From Molossus alvarezi (taxonomy: Eukaryota; Chordata; Mammalia; Chiroptera; Molossidae): a stretch of DNA of 64,000 nt. Below the pieces are notes generated by a model. The model saw only the letters and a program-made list of their open reading frames with translations, was not told the DNA's origin and ran no database searches. Shown piece by piece: positions 43,700 to 56,193 of the stretch; position 1 is the stretch's first letter; every line of letters begins with the position of its first letter. The translations under genes and the position numbers were made by a program. The DNA is taken from contig CM073887.1 of assembly GCA_037176705.1 (NCBI GenBank), positions 26,973,501-27,037,500 of the forward strand, in the 5' to 3' direction.

Positions 43700-44345
43700 A
43701 ATAACCCAAGTGGACTGCTGGTGGGAATGCAGACTGGTGCAGCCTCTATGGAAAACACTATAGTGTTACCTCAAAAAATAAATAATTGATCTTCCATTTG
43801 ACCCAGTGATCCCTCTTCTAGGAATATAACCTAAGAAGCCTGAAACACCCATCAGAAAGAATATATGTACCCCTCTGTTCATAGCAGCACTATTTACAAT
43901 AGCTAAGATCTGGAAACAGTGTCCATCAATAGACGAGTGGATAAAAAAGCTGTGGTACATTTACACAATGGAATACTATGCAGCTGTAAGTAAGACAGAT
44001 CTCTTATCCTTTGAGACGACACGGAGGGACCTGGAAAGTATTATCCTAAGCAAAACAAGCCAAGTAGAGAAAGAGAAATATCACATGATCTCAATTATTT
44101 CTGGAATATAATGAACTAAACAAACAAAATAGACCCAGAGTAACAGAAATAGGGTACAGACTGACAATCCTCAGAAGAGCGAGAGGAGGAGGAGGGAAGG
44201 GATAAACCACAGGACTTATATGCATGTTCGCATAACTGATGGACATAGACAACAAAGCTGGGGACTGGGTGGGGCGGGATAGGGAGGAAGGTGTCAATGA
44301 GGGGAAAAAGGAGAACCATCTGTAACAAAAATAAATTAATAAAGT
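43700..44345 (+). repeat. LINE-1 3' end (5'-truncated), unit 2
   Basis: ORF2 C-terminal text (TGGTGGGAATGCAGACTGGTGC; CAATGGAATACTATGCAGC) then 3' UTR to ACAAAAATAAATTAATAAAG. Stops break the frame. Same insertion in unit 3, none in unit 1. Confidence 0.9.
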
Positions 44346-44966
44346 AAAAGAGAAATAAAGAAAAAAAGAAAGTAATAAAATTGGTGGTAATCATTTTGAA
44401 TCGATTCTAATATCGCTAATAGACAATCTTCGCAATATAAATTGTGATACAGAATTTCAGAGTTCAAAGAATGCCTCTCATCGAAAGTAATAATGAGGCA
44501 GGGATGTGAAGAAAGAATGCCAGTACCAGGTGTGAATGAAGCATTTGGGGCAAGGGGCTGCCATGGACAAACCTGCCTGTGCAGGAGTCCTGGGGCAGAC
44601 GGGGGATGTCCTGAGAGTGGACGGAGGGGAGGACCGCCCAGGGCTGGAGACCACAGGAGGCCGAGACTGGTGGGCTCAGAGTTACACATGCCCAGGTGAG
44701 GAAAGAAAGAGGCCTTCTTTAGCCTTTCAGACTTCATTTCCTTCATCAGCAAAGATGGGATTAAAGGGTATTGAGAAGGACCAGGGGAATTTCAAAAGTA
44801 CAAATGAGATCATGTGTATTAACAGTCCTCTGCTGACCTGATAAAGTTAGAGGAGGTCAATTCTCCTCATCAGCCAGCACTTCCTAACATCCTTTGTCCC
44901 CACCCTGGCGAGGGAGGAGCCAGAAGTCTGTAGAGCAAAGTCCTAAGAGTTCCACCACCCTAGTGG
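44346..44966 (+). promoter_or_regulatory. upstream flank of gene C promoter
   Basis: GGGAGGAGCCAGAAGTCTGTAGAGCAAAGTCC precedes the TATA box; nearly the same in unit 3. Confidence 0.6.
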
Positions 44967-45076
44967 TATATAAAAACCAACTCACAGCAGTAACTCCACT
45001 CCTGGTACAAGACTGCCTTCAGAGACTCTTCTTGGAGACTCACTTCACAGACTCGCCCATAGAAAGCTGGAACCAG
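44967..45076 (+). promoter_or_regulatory. TATA promoter and non-coding exon 1, gene C
   Basis: TATATAAAAA at 44,967-44,976; predicted start near 44,997; exon ends CTGGAACCAG/GTGAGC at 45,076. Coding-exon acceptor (TTTTGTCCATAG, TAG instead of CAG) ends at 49,336. Confidence 0.65.
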
Positions 45077-45199
45077 GTGAGCTGGGAATCCAGAGGATGT
45101 GGGCGGGGGACCTGTGTGCACTGAGGGAGCCCTGGTTTGTTCTGAGGCTGCTCTAGCAGGGTGGGGTCCCCACAGGCAAGCGGGCCCTAACTCGGATTC

Positions 45200-45447
45200 A
45201 GGTTATTTATTTATTTATTTATCCTCACCCAAAAACATTTTTGCATTATTCTTCACATAGAGCAGGAGAGAGAGAAAGAGAGAAACATAGATGTGAGAGA
45301 GACACATCGAGTGGTCTCCACCCACACGACCCCAACTGGGGCCTGGGACAAACCACAACGGTGGTAGGTGCCCTTAGCAGAAATCGGACCCAGGACTCTG
45401 GTCTGCGGGCCTATGCTCTAACCACTGAGCCAAAACCAGCCAGGGCT
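45200..45447 (-). repeat. Ves-type SINE, intron of gene C
   Basis: Same site as 32,065 and 57,977. Confidence 0.85.
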
Positions 45448-46560
45448 GTATTCAGGTTATGTTAAAACGCATACTTTTATTATTGTCCGGGTCCCTTTTG
45501 AGCCTGTCCTAAGTCACCTAACTACTTGCTAAAACTGCAGATGCCATGATCCCATCCTGACCTAATGGTGATTAACATCTGTGTGTGAGAAAGCACCCAG
45601 AGGTGTTGGTCAGAGGCTTGTGCGGAATCGCTTTCCAGAGTGTATTGTGTGTAGAGTTCAATTCTCATTGTTTAAAACCAGAAGTTCCAAGGGGTTTATC
45701 TAAATTTCTGTGTATACTGGCCGTGGCCGGTTTGGCTCAGCGGTTAGAGCATCGGCCTGAGGACCAGAGTGTTCAGGTTGGGTTCCCTCTGAGGGCACGT
45801 ACCTCAGTTGTAGTTTGTCCCCGGCCCCACTTGGGGTTGCGTGAGTGGCAACCAGTCGATGTGTCTCTCTGACATCGATGTTTCTCTCTCTTCCGCCCTC
45901 TCTCCCTCCCGCTCTATCTGAGTATAAATGCAAAAATGTCCTCTGGTGAGGATAAAGTAAATAAAGAAAGAAATTTCTGTGTATACTGACACCAAACTGA
46001 AAGAGAAGCAGAATGCTGTTTTCCTTGTTCCGTGTGTCTCTTAAAGGATAGGGGGGAAATCCCATCCCCTGCGACACAGATACTCTGAAATCAAACCTGG
46101 ACCCCAACCCACATAACAGCAAGCAGATGGAAGTTTGATGCCTGCCTTGGTCTTTCCTCAATCTCGATTTCTCACAATTAGGCAGATTTTTTGAGTGGGG
46201 ATGGGAAGTGGAGACAGGGAAGAAGATGATGGACTTGGAGTCGGTGAGAAAAGGGGCCGGTTTGAAGAGCTTTGAGGAAGGAAAGGGATGAGATGGATCT
46301 GAGAGCTTTGAGATGAAGGGAAAGAGAAGTTTAAAGGGAGTAGGAGAAACTGTGTTGGCTAGAAGAGAGCAGAGAGACAGTGACAGAGATGTCAAAGGGT
46401 AAATATTTAAGGATATGTTTTCCTAAAATATCCTTTTTAATGCAGGGTTATTTTACATATCCATAATAGGAGAGGGGACATTATAATGAACCCATGAGCT
46501 ATAACTGTAAACTTTTTGCCATTCCTTTTCTATAGTCCTACCAACTTCTTTCCTTTTTTC
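45448..46560 (+). repeat. intron module, unit 2
   Basis: Paralogue of 32,293-33,120; contains the Ves insertion listed separately. Confidence 0.7.
45720..45970 (+). repeat. Ves-type SINE with exact target-site duplication
   Basis: AAATTTCTGTGTATACTG at 45,702-45,719 and 45,971-45,988; the single-copy empty site stands in unit 1 (32,551-32,568). Confidence 0.95.
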
Positions 46561-46565
46561 TAATC

Positions 46566-47080
46566 CTTACCAGAGTGTACTTTTATTGATTTGAGAGAGA
46601 GAGAAAGAGAAAGGAACATCGATGTCAGAAATATCAACCTATTGCCCTCCATACTCAGTGACTGGATATTGAGTCAAAATCTAGGTATGTGCCCTGACGA
46701 AAAATCGAACCCATAACCCTTCGGTGCTCAGTCTGACACTCTAACCATTGAGCCACACTGACCAGAGACCAATTGAATTTTGATGAAATATTTAGAAATA
46801 GGGAAAAAAATTAGCTTTATACATAATAATAGATTGTATGTCTTTTTGCAACCCTCCTCCAAAATATAAAGTTTTTAAAAATAATGTGTTTGAATTTATT
46901 TTTGTAGCGAGAGAAAGGGAGAGGGAGAGAGAGAGAGAGAGAAATCAATTGGCTGCCTTCTACATACCCCCTCCTTTGGATTGAGCCCAAAACCTGGGCA
47001 TGGTCCCTGACCAGGCATCAAACCAGGGTGCTCTCAGCCCATGGGACAACGCTCTATCCACTGAGGCACACTGGCCAGGT
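46566..47080 (-). repeat. two older tRNA-derived SINEs, unit 2
   Basis: 46,566-46,768 (right end GAGCCACACTGACCAGAG) and 46,886-47,080 (right end GAGGCACACTGGCCAGG). Confidence 0.7.
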
Positions 47081-47144
47081 AGATTAATATGGATTTTCAA
47101 TTTACTTTAATTCCTATCATCTCCCTCCATTGGCTTTTTATTAT

Positions 47145-47560
47145 ATATTTTATTGAATTTATTTGAGTTACATTGGTTAATAAAGTTATATAGATTTAAG
47201 GTGTACAATTCTACAATGCATTGTTTGCATTTTGCATTGTGGTTTTTTTTTTATTTTAATTTTTCCATTTTTTTACTAGATAGAGTAAGAGAGAGAGAAA
47301 AACATCGACGTGAAAGGGACACATCGAGTGGCTGCCACCCGCATGTCCCAACCAGGGCCGGGGACAAATCGCAACCAAGGTACATGCCCTTAACAGGAAC
47401 CGAACCCAGGTCTCTCAGGACCCCAGGCCGACGCTCTAACCATTGAGCCAAATCGGCCAGGGCTTGTATCGTGTGTTCACCACCTCAAGTCATGTCTCTT
47501 TGCATCCCTCCATGGGTTTTTTAATTTTCTCTTTGCATTTGTGTGGAAGAATTGTGGGCA
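47145..47560 (-). repeat. old LINE-1 3' fragment split by a Ves-type SINE
   Basis: The Ves SINE at 47,246-47,463 (right end GAGCCAAATCGGCCAGGGC) interrupts the text that is whole at 33,670-33,860. Confidence 0.6.
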
Positions 47561-47609
47561 AATTATCGGTGGAGTTAATTATACTCTGAATTTTACTGAC
47601 TACCTACTC

Positions 47610-48260
47610 AGGTGTTACTAATGGTTTATCAGAGAAAGAACCATTAGCATGTATCAAGAAAGCAATTGGTTAAAAAGCATCGGCTCACAGGTTATGGAGG
47701 CTATTTGTCCCACGATGTGCCGTCTGCAACCAGGAGACCCAGGAGAGACGGTGTGTAGTTGGTGGGCCGGCGAGGCTGAGATCAGAAGTACAGATTCCAG
47801 TCTGGGTCTGAAGGCTGAGACCAGGAGCGTCCAGGATAGGAGGTGGATGTCCTGGGTCATTCCACCCAGCAGAGAGCGAAGGCAACATTCCCTAGTTTTA
47901 GTTCTCGTCCAGCACTCAGTGGTTGGGATGATACCCACCAACATTGATGTAGGCCATCTGTTTTGCTCATTTACCAATTTTTAAATGTTTTTTTCTTATT
48001 AGTAATGTTCCGTCTCAGATTAACCTCATTGGCTACGATACTGCCCTTCTCAAAGCTCGTCCACCGATTTAAATACTAATGTGTCACAGAAATCTCCTCA
48101 CAGTCATCCCCAGACCTAGTGTTTCACCGGTCATCTGGGCATCCAGTGGCCCAGTGAGGTTGACACCGTAAATTAACCAGCTTATCCTTCCCACGTTTCC
48201 TCATCCCTTGTTATTTCCTGTAAATAGGTGGTTGGAATGCTGTTGTGGGCATTTAGTTAT
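47610..48260 (+). repeat. old interspersed repeat (copy 2)
   Basis: Paralogue of 23,700 and 33,920; close to 60,365. Confidence 0.6.
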
Positions 48261-48469
48261 CTTTTCTGGCAAAACTTCAAAAAATGTTATGTAGTGTCCT
48301 CAAGAATTTTATAATATGTTTTTGTCACTGCTTTTGTGATCTTTGAGGCTAATAATAAATTTACCTAATAAATTAATTCATTTAGAAATGCAAAATAGGT
48401 GATAGTGTTAATTACTAACTGATTTTTAATATTATCATTGTATTTATATAATTATTGGTTGATTTTTCT

Positions 48470-49206
48470 AATTTTAAAAATTGAGTTGAGAGAGAGAGTA
48501 AGGAAGAGGGAGAGAGGGATAGAAACATCACTGAGAGAGAACCTGGACAGGCCGCCTCATGCATGCCACCCCCTGGGGATGTGGCAAACAACCTGGGCAT
48601 GTGCACTGACCAGGAAAGGTACAAGTGACCTCTTAGGGGTTGATGCTCAACCTCTGAGCCACACATGCCAAACTGTTGTTGGATTTTTTGTTAATCCTCA
48701 CCTAAGGGTATTTTTCCATTGATATTTATTCATTTATTAATTTAATTTAATTTAATTTTTATCCTCACCCAAGGACATTTTCTGATATTTTGATCAGATA
48801 GAGTGGCAGGGAGAAAGAGACAGAAACATTGACGTGAGAGATACACATCGAGTGACTGCCACCCACACAACATAACAAGGGCTGGGGACAAACTGCAACC
48901 CAGGTACGTGTCCTTAGCGGGAACCGAACCCGGGTCTCTCCAGATCGCAGGGCAACGCTCAAACTGCTGAGCCAAACTGGCCAGGGCTTCATTGATGTTT
49001 GATGGACTAGAAGGGAGGGAGTAGGAGTGTGAGAGAGAAAAAATTATCAATGTGAGAAACACACATTGGTTGGTTGCCTCCTGCACATCTCAGACCAGGG
49101 CTGGGGGTCAAACCTGCAGCCCAGGTACGTGCCCTCCACAGGGAATCAAACCCATGACATTTTGGTGTGAGGGCTGACACTGTAACCACTGAGACAAACC
49201 GGACTG
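48470..49206 (-). repeat. three inverted SINEs in a row, unit 2
   Basis: 48,470-48,676 (older type), 48,760-48,987 (Ves type, right end GAGCCAAACTGGCCAGGGCTTCATTGAT) and 48,988-49,206 (older type). The Ves copy lies in the tail of the third. Confidence 0.75.
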
Positions 49207-49336
49207 CAATGCTAACTCCTTTTCAAATATAGTCATGATAAATGATTTGGTTGACCTAACATACTCTTCATACAGTGGAAGTAGGATTCATGCTGATTGA
49301 ACTGTCTTTTAAATGGCAATATTATTTTGTCCATAG

Positions 49337-49587
49337 AAACCACATATGACTTAGACTGTTCTGCGTTTATAACCACGAGTATCTTCATCACTGGAAGCAG
49401 GTGGCATTAAATACAGGAGAGGGTGACAGGAAGACTGGACATCATCTGGTTGCTGGGACTCTTCTTGGAAGCTCCTACAGCCGTCCACAGAGAGCAAGGA
49501 CTGAGCAGACCTCAGCTTCTCACTTTTCCTAGCTCCTGGGGAAACACTGAGTGAAGAGTCTCTGCAGACAGACAGCTTCACGGCACA
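49337..49587 (+). other. 5' UTR part of coding exon, gene C
   Basis: 251 nt after the acceptor, as in gene B. Confidence 0.7.
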
Positions 49588-50967
49588 ATGGACGTTGTGG
49601 CCTCCCTGGCTGAGCTCCAAGCAGAGGCCAGCTGCCCCGTCTGCCTGGATTACCTCACAGACCCAGTGACCATTGAGTGTGGGCACAACGTCTGTGGCTC
49701 CTGCATCCACCAGCGGTGGGAAGGTCTACAGGACATCTTCCCCTGTCCTGTCTGCTTCCACCACTGCCCTCACAGGGACTTCAGGAGGAACACCCAGCTA
49801 TGTCACATGACTGATACTGTAAAGCAGATTCCCACCACAGGGAGCCAGAGGAAACTGCAGGAAGAGAAACCCCTGTGTGAGCAGCACAAAGAGGATCTGA
49901 TCCTGTTCTGTGAGAAGGACCTGGAGCTGTTGTGTCCTCAGTGCACAGACTCCTCTGACCACAGGGGTCACCCCCTGATGCCCATTGGGGAAGCAGCAGC
50001 CAGTCACAGGAAGAAGCTCAAAAGCTACCTGGGGCCCCTGAGAGAGCAGGTTGAAGATGCGGAAAAGGGGTTGAAAATGCAAGTCTCCAAAAATTTTGAC
50101 TTGAGATGGAAGATGTCAAGTCGAAGGAGTGAATTGTACTGTGAAGCTGAACTATTTAAGCATTTGTGGGAAGTTGAACAGGATAAAATTCATGTTAGTT
50201 TGCTAGCTGAAGAGAGAAGTATTCTAGAAAAAGTAATTGAAAGGAAAAATAAAATATCGAACGATAGTTCCACATTAAATAGTCTGCTTAGTGAAATTAT
50301 CAGAATGGGTTCGCAGACAGACCTGGATTTACTCACAGGTATTGAAAGTATCCACAACAGGTATGAGAACCTAGAGACCCCAGCAGTTGTTTCCTATGAA
50401 TTAAAGAAGGAGAGTTTCACTCTCCCCCCACACTACTTTGGCCTGCATAAAATGATGAGCACATTTCAGGTAGATTTGACACTGGATCCTGAAACTGCCC
50501 ATCCAAGTCTCAGTATCTCAAGAGATAGAAAAATTATGATGCAAAGGACAGTATATGGTCTTCATGATCACCAGGCAGTTACTCCTTCCCCAGCTGTCCT
50601 GAGCTCCGAGGGCTTTGCTGCTGGCAGGCATTTCTGGCAGGTGGAAATAGGAGGCCTAGGTGCATGGTCCTTAGGCGTGTGTAAAGAATCTTTCCCGAGA
50701 AATTCTCTGATGTCACCATCCCCAAGTAACGGCTGCTGGCAAATTGAGCTCAGGACGAGTATATTTGGCACCTGGGATCCAGTAAACCTTAGACGGATTG
50801 GCATTTTTCTGGACTATGAGTTGGGAGAAATTTCATTTTATAATTTGAAAAATAGATCACATTTGTATACATTCAGGGAGAGTTTTTCAGAAAAACTTAT
50901 ACCTTATTTCTCTATCACACCTTCTTCAAAATCACTTACAATGAGTCTAGTGGAAGAAGAATGGTGA
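49588..50967 (+). CDS. TRIM60-like: TRIM60-like gene C: RING-B-box-coiled coil-PRY-SPRY protein
   Basis: 459 residues, intact, one coding exon. RING complete, with GHNVCGSC in place of GHNFC. B-box complete (C97, H100, C108, D111, C116, C119, H125, H128). Coiled coil about 136-252; PRY-SPRY with LDP, FWQVEI and LDYE. The PRY carries a private run KIMMQRTVYG where A, B and D read K(S/T)VTY-type text, and the C-terminal part has ENN-like changes such as GEISFYNLKN and FRESFSEKLIPYF. Presumed E3 ubiquitin ligase. Closest to D in coiled coil and introns. AATAAA at 51,029-51,034. Confidence 0.92.
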   Translation: MDVVASLAELQAEASCPVCLDYLTDPVTIECGHNVCGSCIHQRWEGLQDIFPCPVCFHHCPHRDFRRNTQLCHMTDTVKQIPTTGSQRKLQEEKPLCEQHKEDLILFCEKDLELLCPQCTDSSDHRGHPLMPIGEAAASHRKKLKSYLGPLREQVEDAEKGLKMQVSKNFDLRWKMSSRRSELYCEAELFKHLWEVEQDKIHVSLLAEERSILEKVIERKNKISNDSSTLNSLLSEIIRMGSQTDLDLLTGIESIHNRYENLETPAVVSYELKKESFTLPPHYFGLHKMMSTFQVDLTLDPETAHPSLSISRDRKIMMQRTVYGLHDHQAVTPSPAVLSSEGFAAGRHFWQVEIGGLGAWSLGVCKESFPRNSLMSPSPSNGCWQIELRTSIFGTWDPVNLRRIGIFLDYELGEISFYNLKNRSHLYTFRESFSEKLIPYFSITPSSKSLTMSLVEEEW

Positions 50968-51028
50968 ACCACCTTGTGAACTATTCTGTGTGTTGTACTC
51001 TCTTCCTATGTTAATAGAGAGTACTTGT

Positions 51029-51034
51029 AATAAA
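51029..51034 (+). terminator. poly(A) signal, gene C
   Basis: AATAAA 62 bp after the stop. Confidence 0.7.
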
Positions 51035-51081
51035 AAATCCAAGTCCATTTTTCATGTTTCCTGATGTCTTTTTTTAAAAAT

Positions 51082-51345
51082 ATGTTTATTGTCCTGGCCA
51101 GTTTGGCTCAGTGGTTAGAGCATTGGTCCTAGGACCAAAGGGTCGTGGGATTGATTCCAGGTCAATGGCAGGTACCTGGGTTGCAGGTTCAATCCTCAGC
51201 CCCAGTCGGCACTGTGCAGGAGGCAACCCAGCCATGTGTCTCTCTCACATTGATGTTTCTCGCTCCTTCTCCCTCTCCCTCCCTTTCATACCCTCTAACA
51301 ATCAATAGTAAAATATCCTTGGTTAAGCATTAACAAAAATAAACT
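51082..51345 (+). repeat. Ves-like SINE
   Basis: Head GTCCTGGCCAGTTTGGCTCAG; same site as 37,404 and 63,818. Confidence 0.8.
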
Positions 51346-51349
51346 TAAA

Positions 51350-51543
51350 AAGTGTTTTCATTAATTTTTACAGAGAGAGAAATGAAGAGGTAGAGAGATA
51401 AACATTAAGTGGCTACCTCCTGTATACACCACTATTGGGAATCGAATTCACAACTTGTGTACAACCTGGGTATGATATGGATTTGAACTGGTGACCTTTC
51501 GGTGTATGGGGTGACACTCACCTAATCAGAAACACTGGCAAGG
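51350..51543 (-). repeat. older tRNA-derived SINE, decayed
   Basis: Right end AATCAGAAACACTGGCAAGGGC has lost the conserved head text. Confidence 0.65.
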
Positions 51544-51945
51544 GCTTTGCTGATGTCAGTTAACCCTCACCCCTCTGGCTTCACCCTTTGTCCCCCATCT
51601 GATCAAGCCGTTAGGACAGGCTCAGTGCTCCTTCCCAGGCTGAGGGGACAGTTCTCATCCAGACCCTGCCTGCAGAGGTACTGTCCCCTGAGAGCCCCCT
51701 CCTCCCACCCAAACCTCCTAAGCTCGTTGCCTTCCTTCCTTCCCTCCAGCTGATTTTGGACCTGAAGCCACAGTGATGTCCACTTAAAGCCCCATTAAGT
51801 GAGCAATAGACCATTTCATACACTCTTGGTTGTGTTGTGCCATTGGCAACCTTGACACCAGAAGCAAATTGAGTGACTTGGGTATTGCCTTTGTGGCGTG
51901 ACCAGAACAGAAGTACGTTGAATGTCACGTAACCCAGTGCATTTT
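51544..51945 (+). repeat. downstream module, unit 2
   Basis: Paralogue of 37,863-38,272. No gene. Confidence 0.6.
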
Positions 51946-51979
51946 ATTTTTATATTTTTAATATTTTTTTATTCATTTT

Positions 51980-52320
51980 TTTTGAGAGAGAGAGAGGGTG
52001 GGAGATGTGGGAAGAGACAAACCAAAGAACTTACATGCATCTATGCACAACCAATCAACCCTAGGCTGGGGAGCACCAAGGGGATCTGAGTACGAAGGGA
52101 GAGGTGAATGGGAAAATTGGGGGCCATGTGTGATACTTTGAACAAAAAGAAAAACGAAAGAAAAGAGACATAATGTGAGAAGCACCTATCGCCTGCCTGC
52201 AGCACAGCCCCTGCTGGAGATGGAGCACCGCATCCAGGCATGTGCCCTGACCAGGAACTAAACCAGGACCTCTCAGGCCCTGGGAGGATGCTCAGTCTAT
52301 GGAACCACACTGGCTAGCCC
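51980..52320. repeat. LINE-1 3' end followed by an inverted SINE remnant
   Basis: GAGACAAACCAAAGAACTTACATGCATCTATGCAC (to about 52,160), then CGCCTGCCTGCAGCACAGCCCC to GAACCACACTGGCTAGCCC. Confidence 0.65.
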
Positions 52321-52324
52321 GTTT

Positions 52325-53205
52325 TTTTGGCCCAGATTTTTTTATTTTGCAAACTATAAGAGAACAATTATTTAGAAAATCACAGAGGTACAAAAGGTAA
52401 TGTATAGAAGAATTGGTCTTAGGAAACAAGTTATAGCGGCAAAAGAAGGGTCCTTGGCGTTTAGAAGTGAGGAAGGTCAAGGTGACACCTGGAGGGAGGG
52501 GAAGAGGAGAGGGGAGAGGAAAGGCAGCATGTGCTCAGAATGCACAGGGTTTTCTGTCCTGAGGGTTTTGCGGGTGGAGGTTTCAGGGGAGTTTCCAAGG
52601 GAAGATATCAATAGACTATTCAGCGGCTTTCCAGGTGTGTCCTTTCAGGTTCCAGGTCTCCACTGATGATTGGATGGCGCCAGGGCTGGGGTGATTCAAT
52701 GCAGCTGGGCCTGAAGTCACCTGTAGTGTTTCTTGTCTGCTTTTGCTGCTTTTCTGGGCCTGGACCAGCCCGCAGCCCTTACCCTGCTCCTGTCTTGTTT
52801 TACTGCCGACCACTGCCGGAACCCCTTGCACTAGGGGAAGACACCCCTCCCATGCTCACAGTTTAATTCTTGGTATTCTGATCATAGGAAGCATGGTCTA
52901 TTTGTATTTGTTTTCCAACTACCATAAGACAGGTAGCTTTATTCCTCATTTTTCTGAAACTATCTATAATATTTTATTTCTGATTTCCCATTTCTCCAGG
53001 GATAGGCATGGGAATTCACTACAAATTCTTTACACTTACAATATTTACACAAAGTAAACGTATTATATCACTGGTTCATCCAAAATAAACTATCACAAAT
53101 CTCTCTGTCTCTCCCTCTTTAAATTGAGTGGACAGTGACTATTTAAAAATAATACATGAAATACATCTACATAGAAAATATGAAAAATATCTCCAGATAT
53201 CCTTT
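52325..53205 (+). repeat. downstream module 2, unit 2
   Basis: Paralogue of 39,426-40,450 but without the truncated SINE at 40,166. No gene. Confidence 0.6.
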
Positions 53206-53428
53206 AAAATGTTTTTTAAAAATTGATTACAGAGAAAGAGGAAAGGACATGTAGAAAGAGAATGAGAGACATCAATGTGAGAGAGAAACATGCAGTTTTC
53301 TCCCGTATGCACACGGACTGGGGATCAATCCCACAACCTGGGTATGTGTCCCGACCAGGAATCGAACCTGCAATCTTTTTGGGGTATGAGGTGATGCTCC
53401 AACAGACCCAGCCACCCAACCCTTGTAT
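53206..53428 (-). repeat. tRNA-derived SINE at the unit 2/unit 3 border
   Basis: Same border as 27,196 and 40,455. Confidence 0.75.
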
Positions 53429-54358
53429 AACCTCCTATCTTCACATACTTGTTGTAACATTATGTGAAATGGGCCACATTTTAGAGCATGCTTCCCTTTG
53501 GAAGGCTATATGTGTATTGTTCACAATGTTTGGAAACAAAGTTTTACTTTGCATATCTCTTTATTATTCGTCAATTTCCATAATTTGCAAACATTCTCAG
53601 CAGTGCTTTCATTGAGGTAGGAGGGACCCCTGCATTGATCAGAGTAGCCATGCTAGACCCTGGTAATCTCAGTTGCTTACTTAGCAAACAAGTTAGTACT
53701 TATTCTTGTAAAGTGCAGTGTAGGTCAGCAGGGGACTGCTGTGTTATGCACCCAGGAATCTAACTCTCTCAGGTGTGGGTTGTCACAGCACCAGGTCAGT
53801 AGAACTAGAGAAAGAGGGAGCATTAAAGAGTCACACTGAGCGTTGAAGCCAACACCAGGAAGAGACACACATTTCCCCCTTAATTCATCTTCTGAAAGTA
53901 ATTACAAGGCCACCATGTCTGCAAGGGGCGAAGAAGAATGCATGCACTGTGAGAGGAAAGCCAATGTTTGCCATAATCCCTGAATCCTATTAGACATTAG
54001 TGAAATGTACTTTAATGATGACTGCTAGATTCAAAGTCTTTAATTATAATCTGCAAAGAGATTAACATCAACATTTATAAGTTTGAGTTTATTCCATAGT
54101 CTTGTTCAATAACTTCCTCCAATAAAGAAGATCTCTTAGTAAAATTAGCCTTTAAACACTACTTGTTTGGTAGAAATATAAAACACTATTGTTTTCAAAT
54201 TTTGGTGATTGATTAGGAAATCAATCATAGAGACTAATGTCTAAAGGCAGTGGGGTGAATGTGGAAAAATCTGAATTGGGAAAGACCTCTGGGGATCAGT
54301 AGCCTAGGAGCTACTCTTAAGTAATTAATTAATATATAATTTGTTTCTATTAACTTTT
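53429..54358 (+). repeat. unit 3, non-coding module 1
   Basis: Near-identical in long runs to 40,666-41,590. Confidence 0.75.
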
Positions 54359-55090
54359 TAGAGAGAGAGGAAGGGAGAGAGATAGAATCATCGATGTGAG
54401 GCCCAGCTGGTGTGGTCCCATGGATTGAGTGTCTTCCCACAGCCTGAGAGGTGCCGGTTCTATACCCAGTCAGGGCACATGCCCAGGTTGTGGCTCCATC
54501 CACACTAGGGGTTGTGCAGTAGGCAGCTGATGGATGTTTCTCTCTCACATCAATGTTTCTGCTCTCTCTTCCTCTCTCTCTCTTTCTCAAAAAAAAAAAA
54601 AAATCAATAAAAACACATTTAGAAACAAAACAAAACATCATTGTGTGATAAAAACATCAATTCTCTGTTTCCTGCACGTCCCTGACTGGGGATCGAAACC
54701 AGACCAAGCCATGTGCCTTGAATGAGAATTGAACTGGGATCTCTCAGTCCATGGGACCATGCTCTATCCACTGAACTACACAGGTCAGGCTAGGAGCTAC
54801 TTTTTAAAAAAATAGTTCTTTAAATATTTTTAAAAATATAAATATTTATTGATTTGAGTGAGAGAGGATTGAGGGAAAGAGAGAGAAGCAGCCATCTCTT
54901 GTGTCACGAATGTAGCCTGACCTGGAGTTGAACTGGACCTGCCAACTCTGACCTTTGGTTGAACCTGCCCTATCCCCCTGACCTGGGTTTGAATCTGCAA
55001 TCTGGGCTTGTGCCCAGACCAGGAATCAAACTGACATCCTTCCTGGGCATGGGACAATGATCAGCCAACTGAATCACATTGGCCAGGGTG
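54359..55090 (-). repeat. nested SINE pair and following SINE, unit 3
   Basis: Host 54,359-54,402 and about 54,640-54,790; inner plus-strand SINE 54,403-54,637; next inverted SINE 54,846-55,090. Same layout as 41,590-42,322. Confidence 0.8.
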
Positions 55091-55439
55091 CTGGGAGCTA
55101 CTTAAAATACTGATGTGACCCTGAAAGCCAGCGGCAGCATTGGGGAGTATTTAGACCCGAAACTCACACAGGCAATTCACACTTGACAATGTTCCAATAC
55201 GGACACAATTCAGTTGTCATGGTTACTTATATAGCCCAATTATCCCATAGGTCTAACTTTCAGTTAAACATAGTACACTAACAGTAATTCTTTTCTTCTT
55301 TTTTTTAATAGGCAAAAAGGCATTTTAGTTTTATATTACTATATAACATCGTCGTGAATATAATATACTTGATTGCATTTTCTCAAACAGTAAATGAGGC
55401 AAAGGATAGAATTTATTTTTTGGATACTGATATATATAT

Positions 55440-55683
55440 ATATTTTTTTATCCTCACCCGATGACATTTTTTCATTTTTTATTCAGACAGAGTGGGAGGG
55501 AGAGAGAGGAGGAGATAGAAACATCGACGTGAAAGGAACACATCGAATGGCCATCACCCGCACGACTGAACCAGGGCTGGGGACAAACTGCAGCCCAGGT
55601 ACATGCCCTTAGGTGGAACCGAACCAGGGTATCTGTGGACCACAGGCTGATGCTCTAACCGCTGAGCCAAACCGGCCAGGGCT
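55440..55683 (-). repeat. Ves-type SINE
   Basis: Same insertion as 42,660-42,915. Confidence 0.9.
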
Positions 55684-56193
55684 GTTATCTAAAATCATAG
55701 TATCATCTGTCTTTTGGAGGATTCAGTATCTAACAATGTATATCACACTGTCCATGAGGATACCAATGGTGCTTTATAGTAAAAAACATTTTGCTAAGTT
55801 GTTGTATCATGTGTCCTTGCTCAACATGCTCATCTTTTCCTTGTAATCTGGTTTCCAGTACTTGATCCTGTGTTTCTTCATAATGATGCACAGGATCTGG
55901 CTGAGGGGTAGGTTTGGTGTGTTTCTATGAAATGTCCACAGAAGGATGGTAGGAAACGACTATCAGATGTCAAAGCAAGTTCTACTTTGCAGTTATACTC
56001 ATCTATTTTCATCCCTTGACAGCCGCCCAGCACTTGCCCGCCACCCTCCCCCCATTAACTGTGAATCTTAAAGTCAAACAGGTCCTGCTGGACCTCACCA
56101 GGTACATGACTTATAGAATCTGCTTTCCACACAACAGGATCACATAATTCAGCGACTACATTCCAAGTTTTCGGTCACTATATAACATAGTGC
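55684..56193. other. non-coding stretch shared with unit 2 only
   Basis: Counterpart of 42,916-43,424, differing at only a few bases. Confidence 0.5.
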
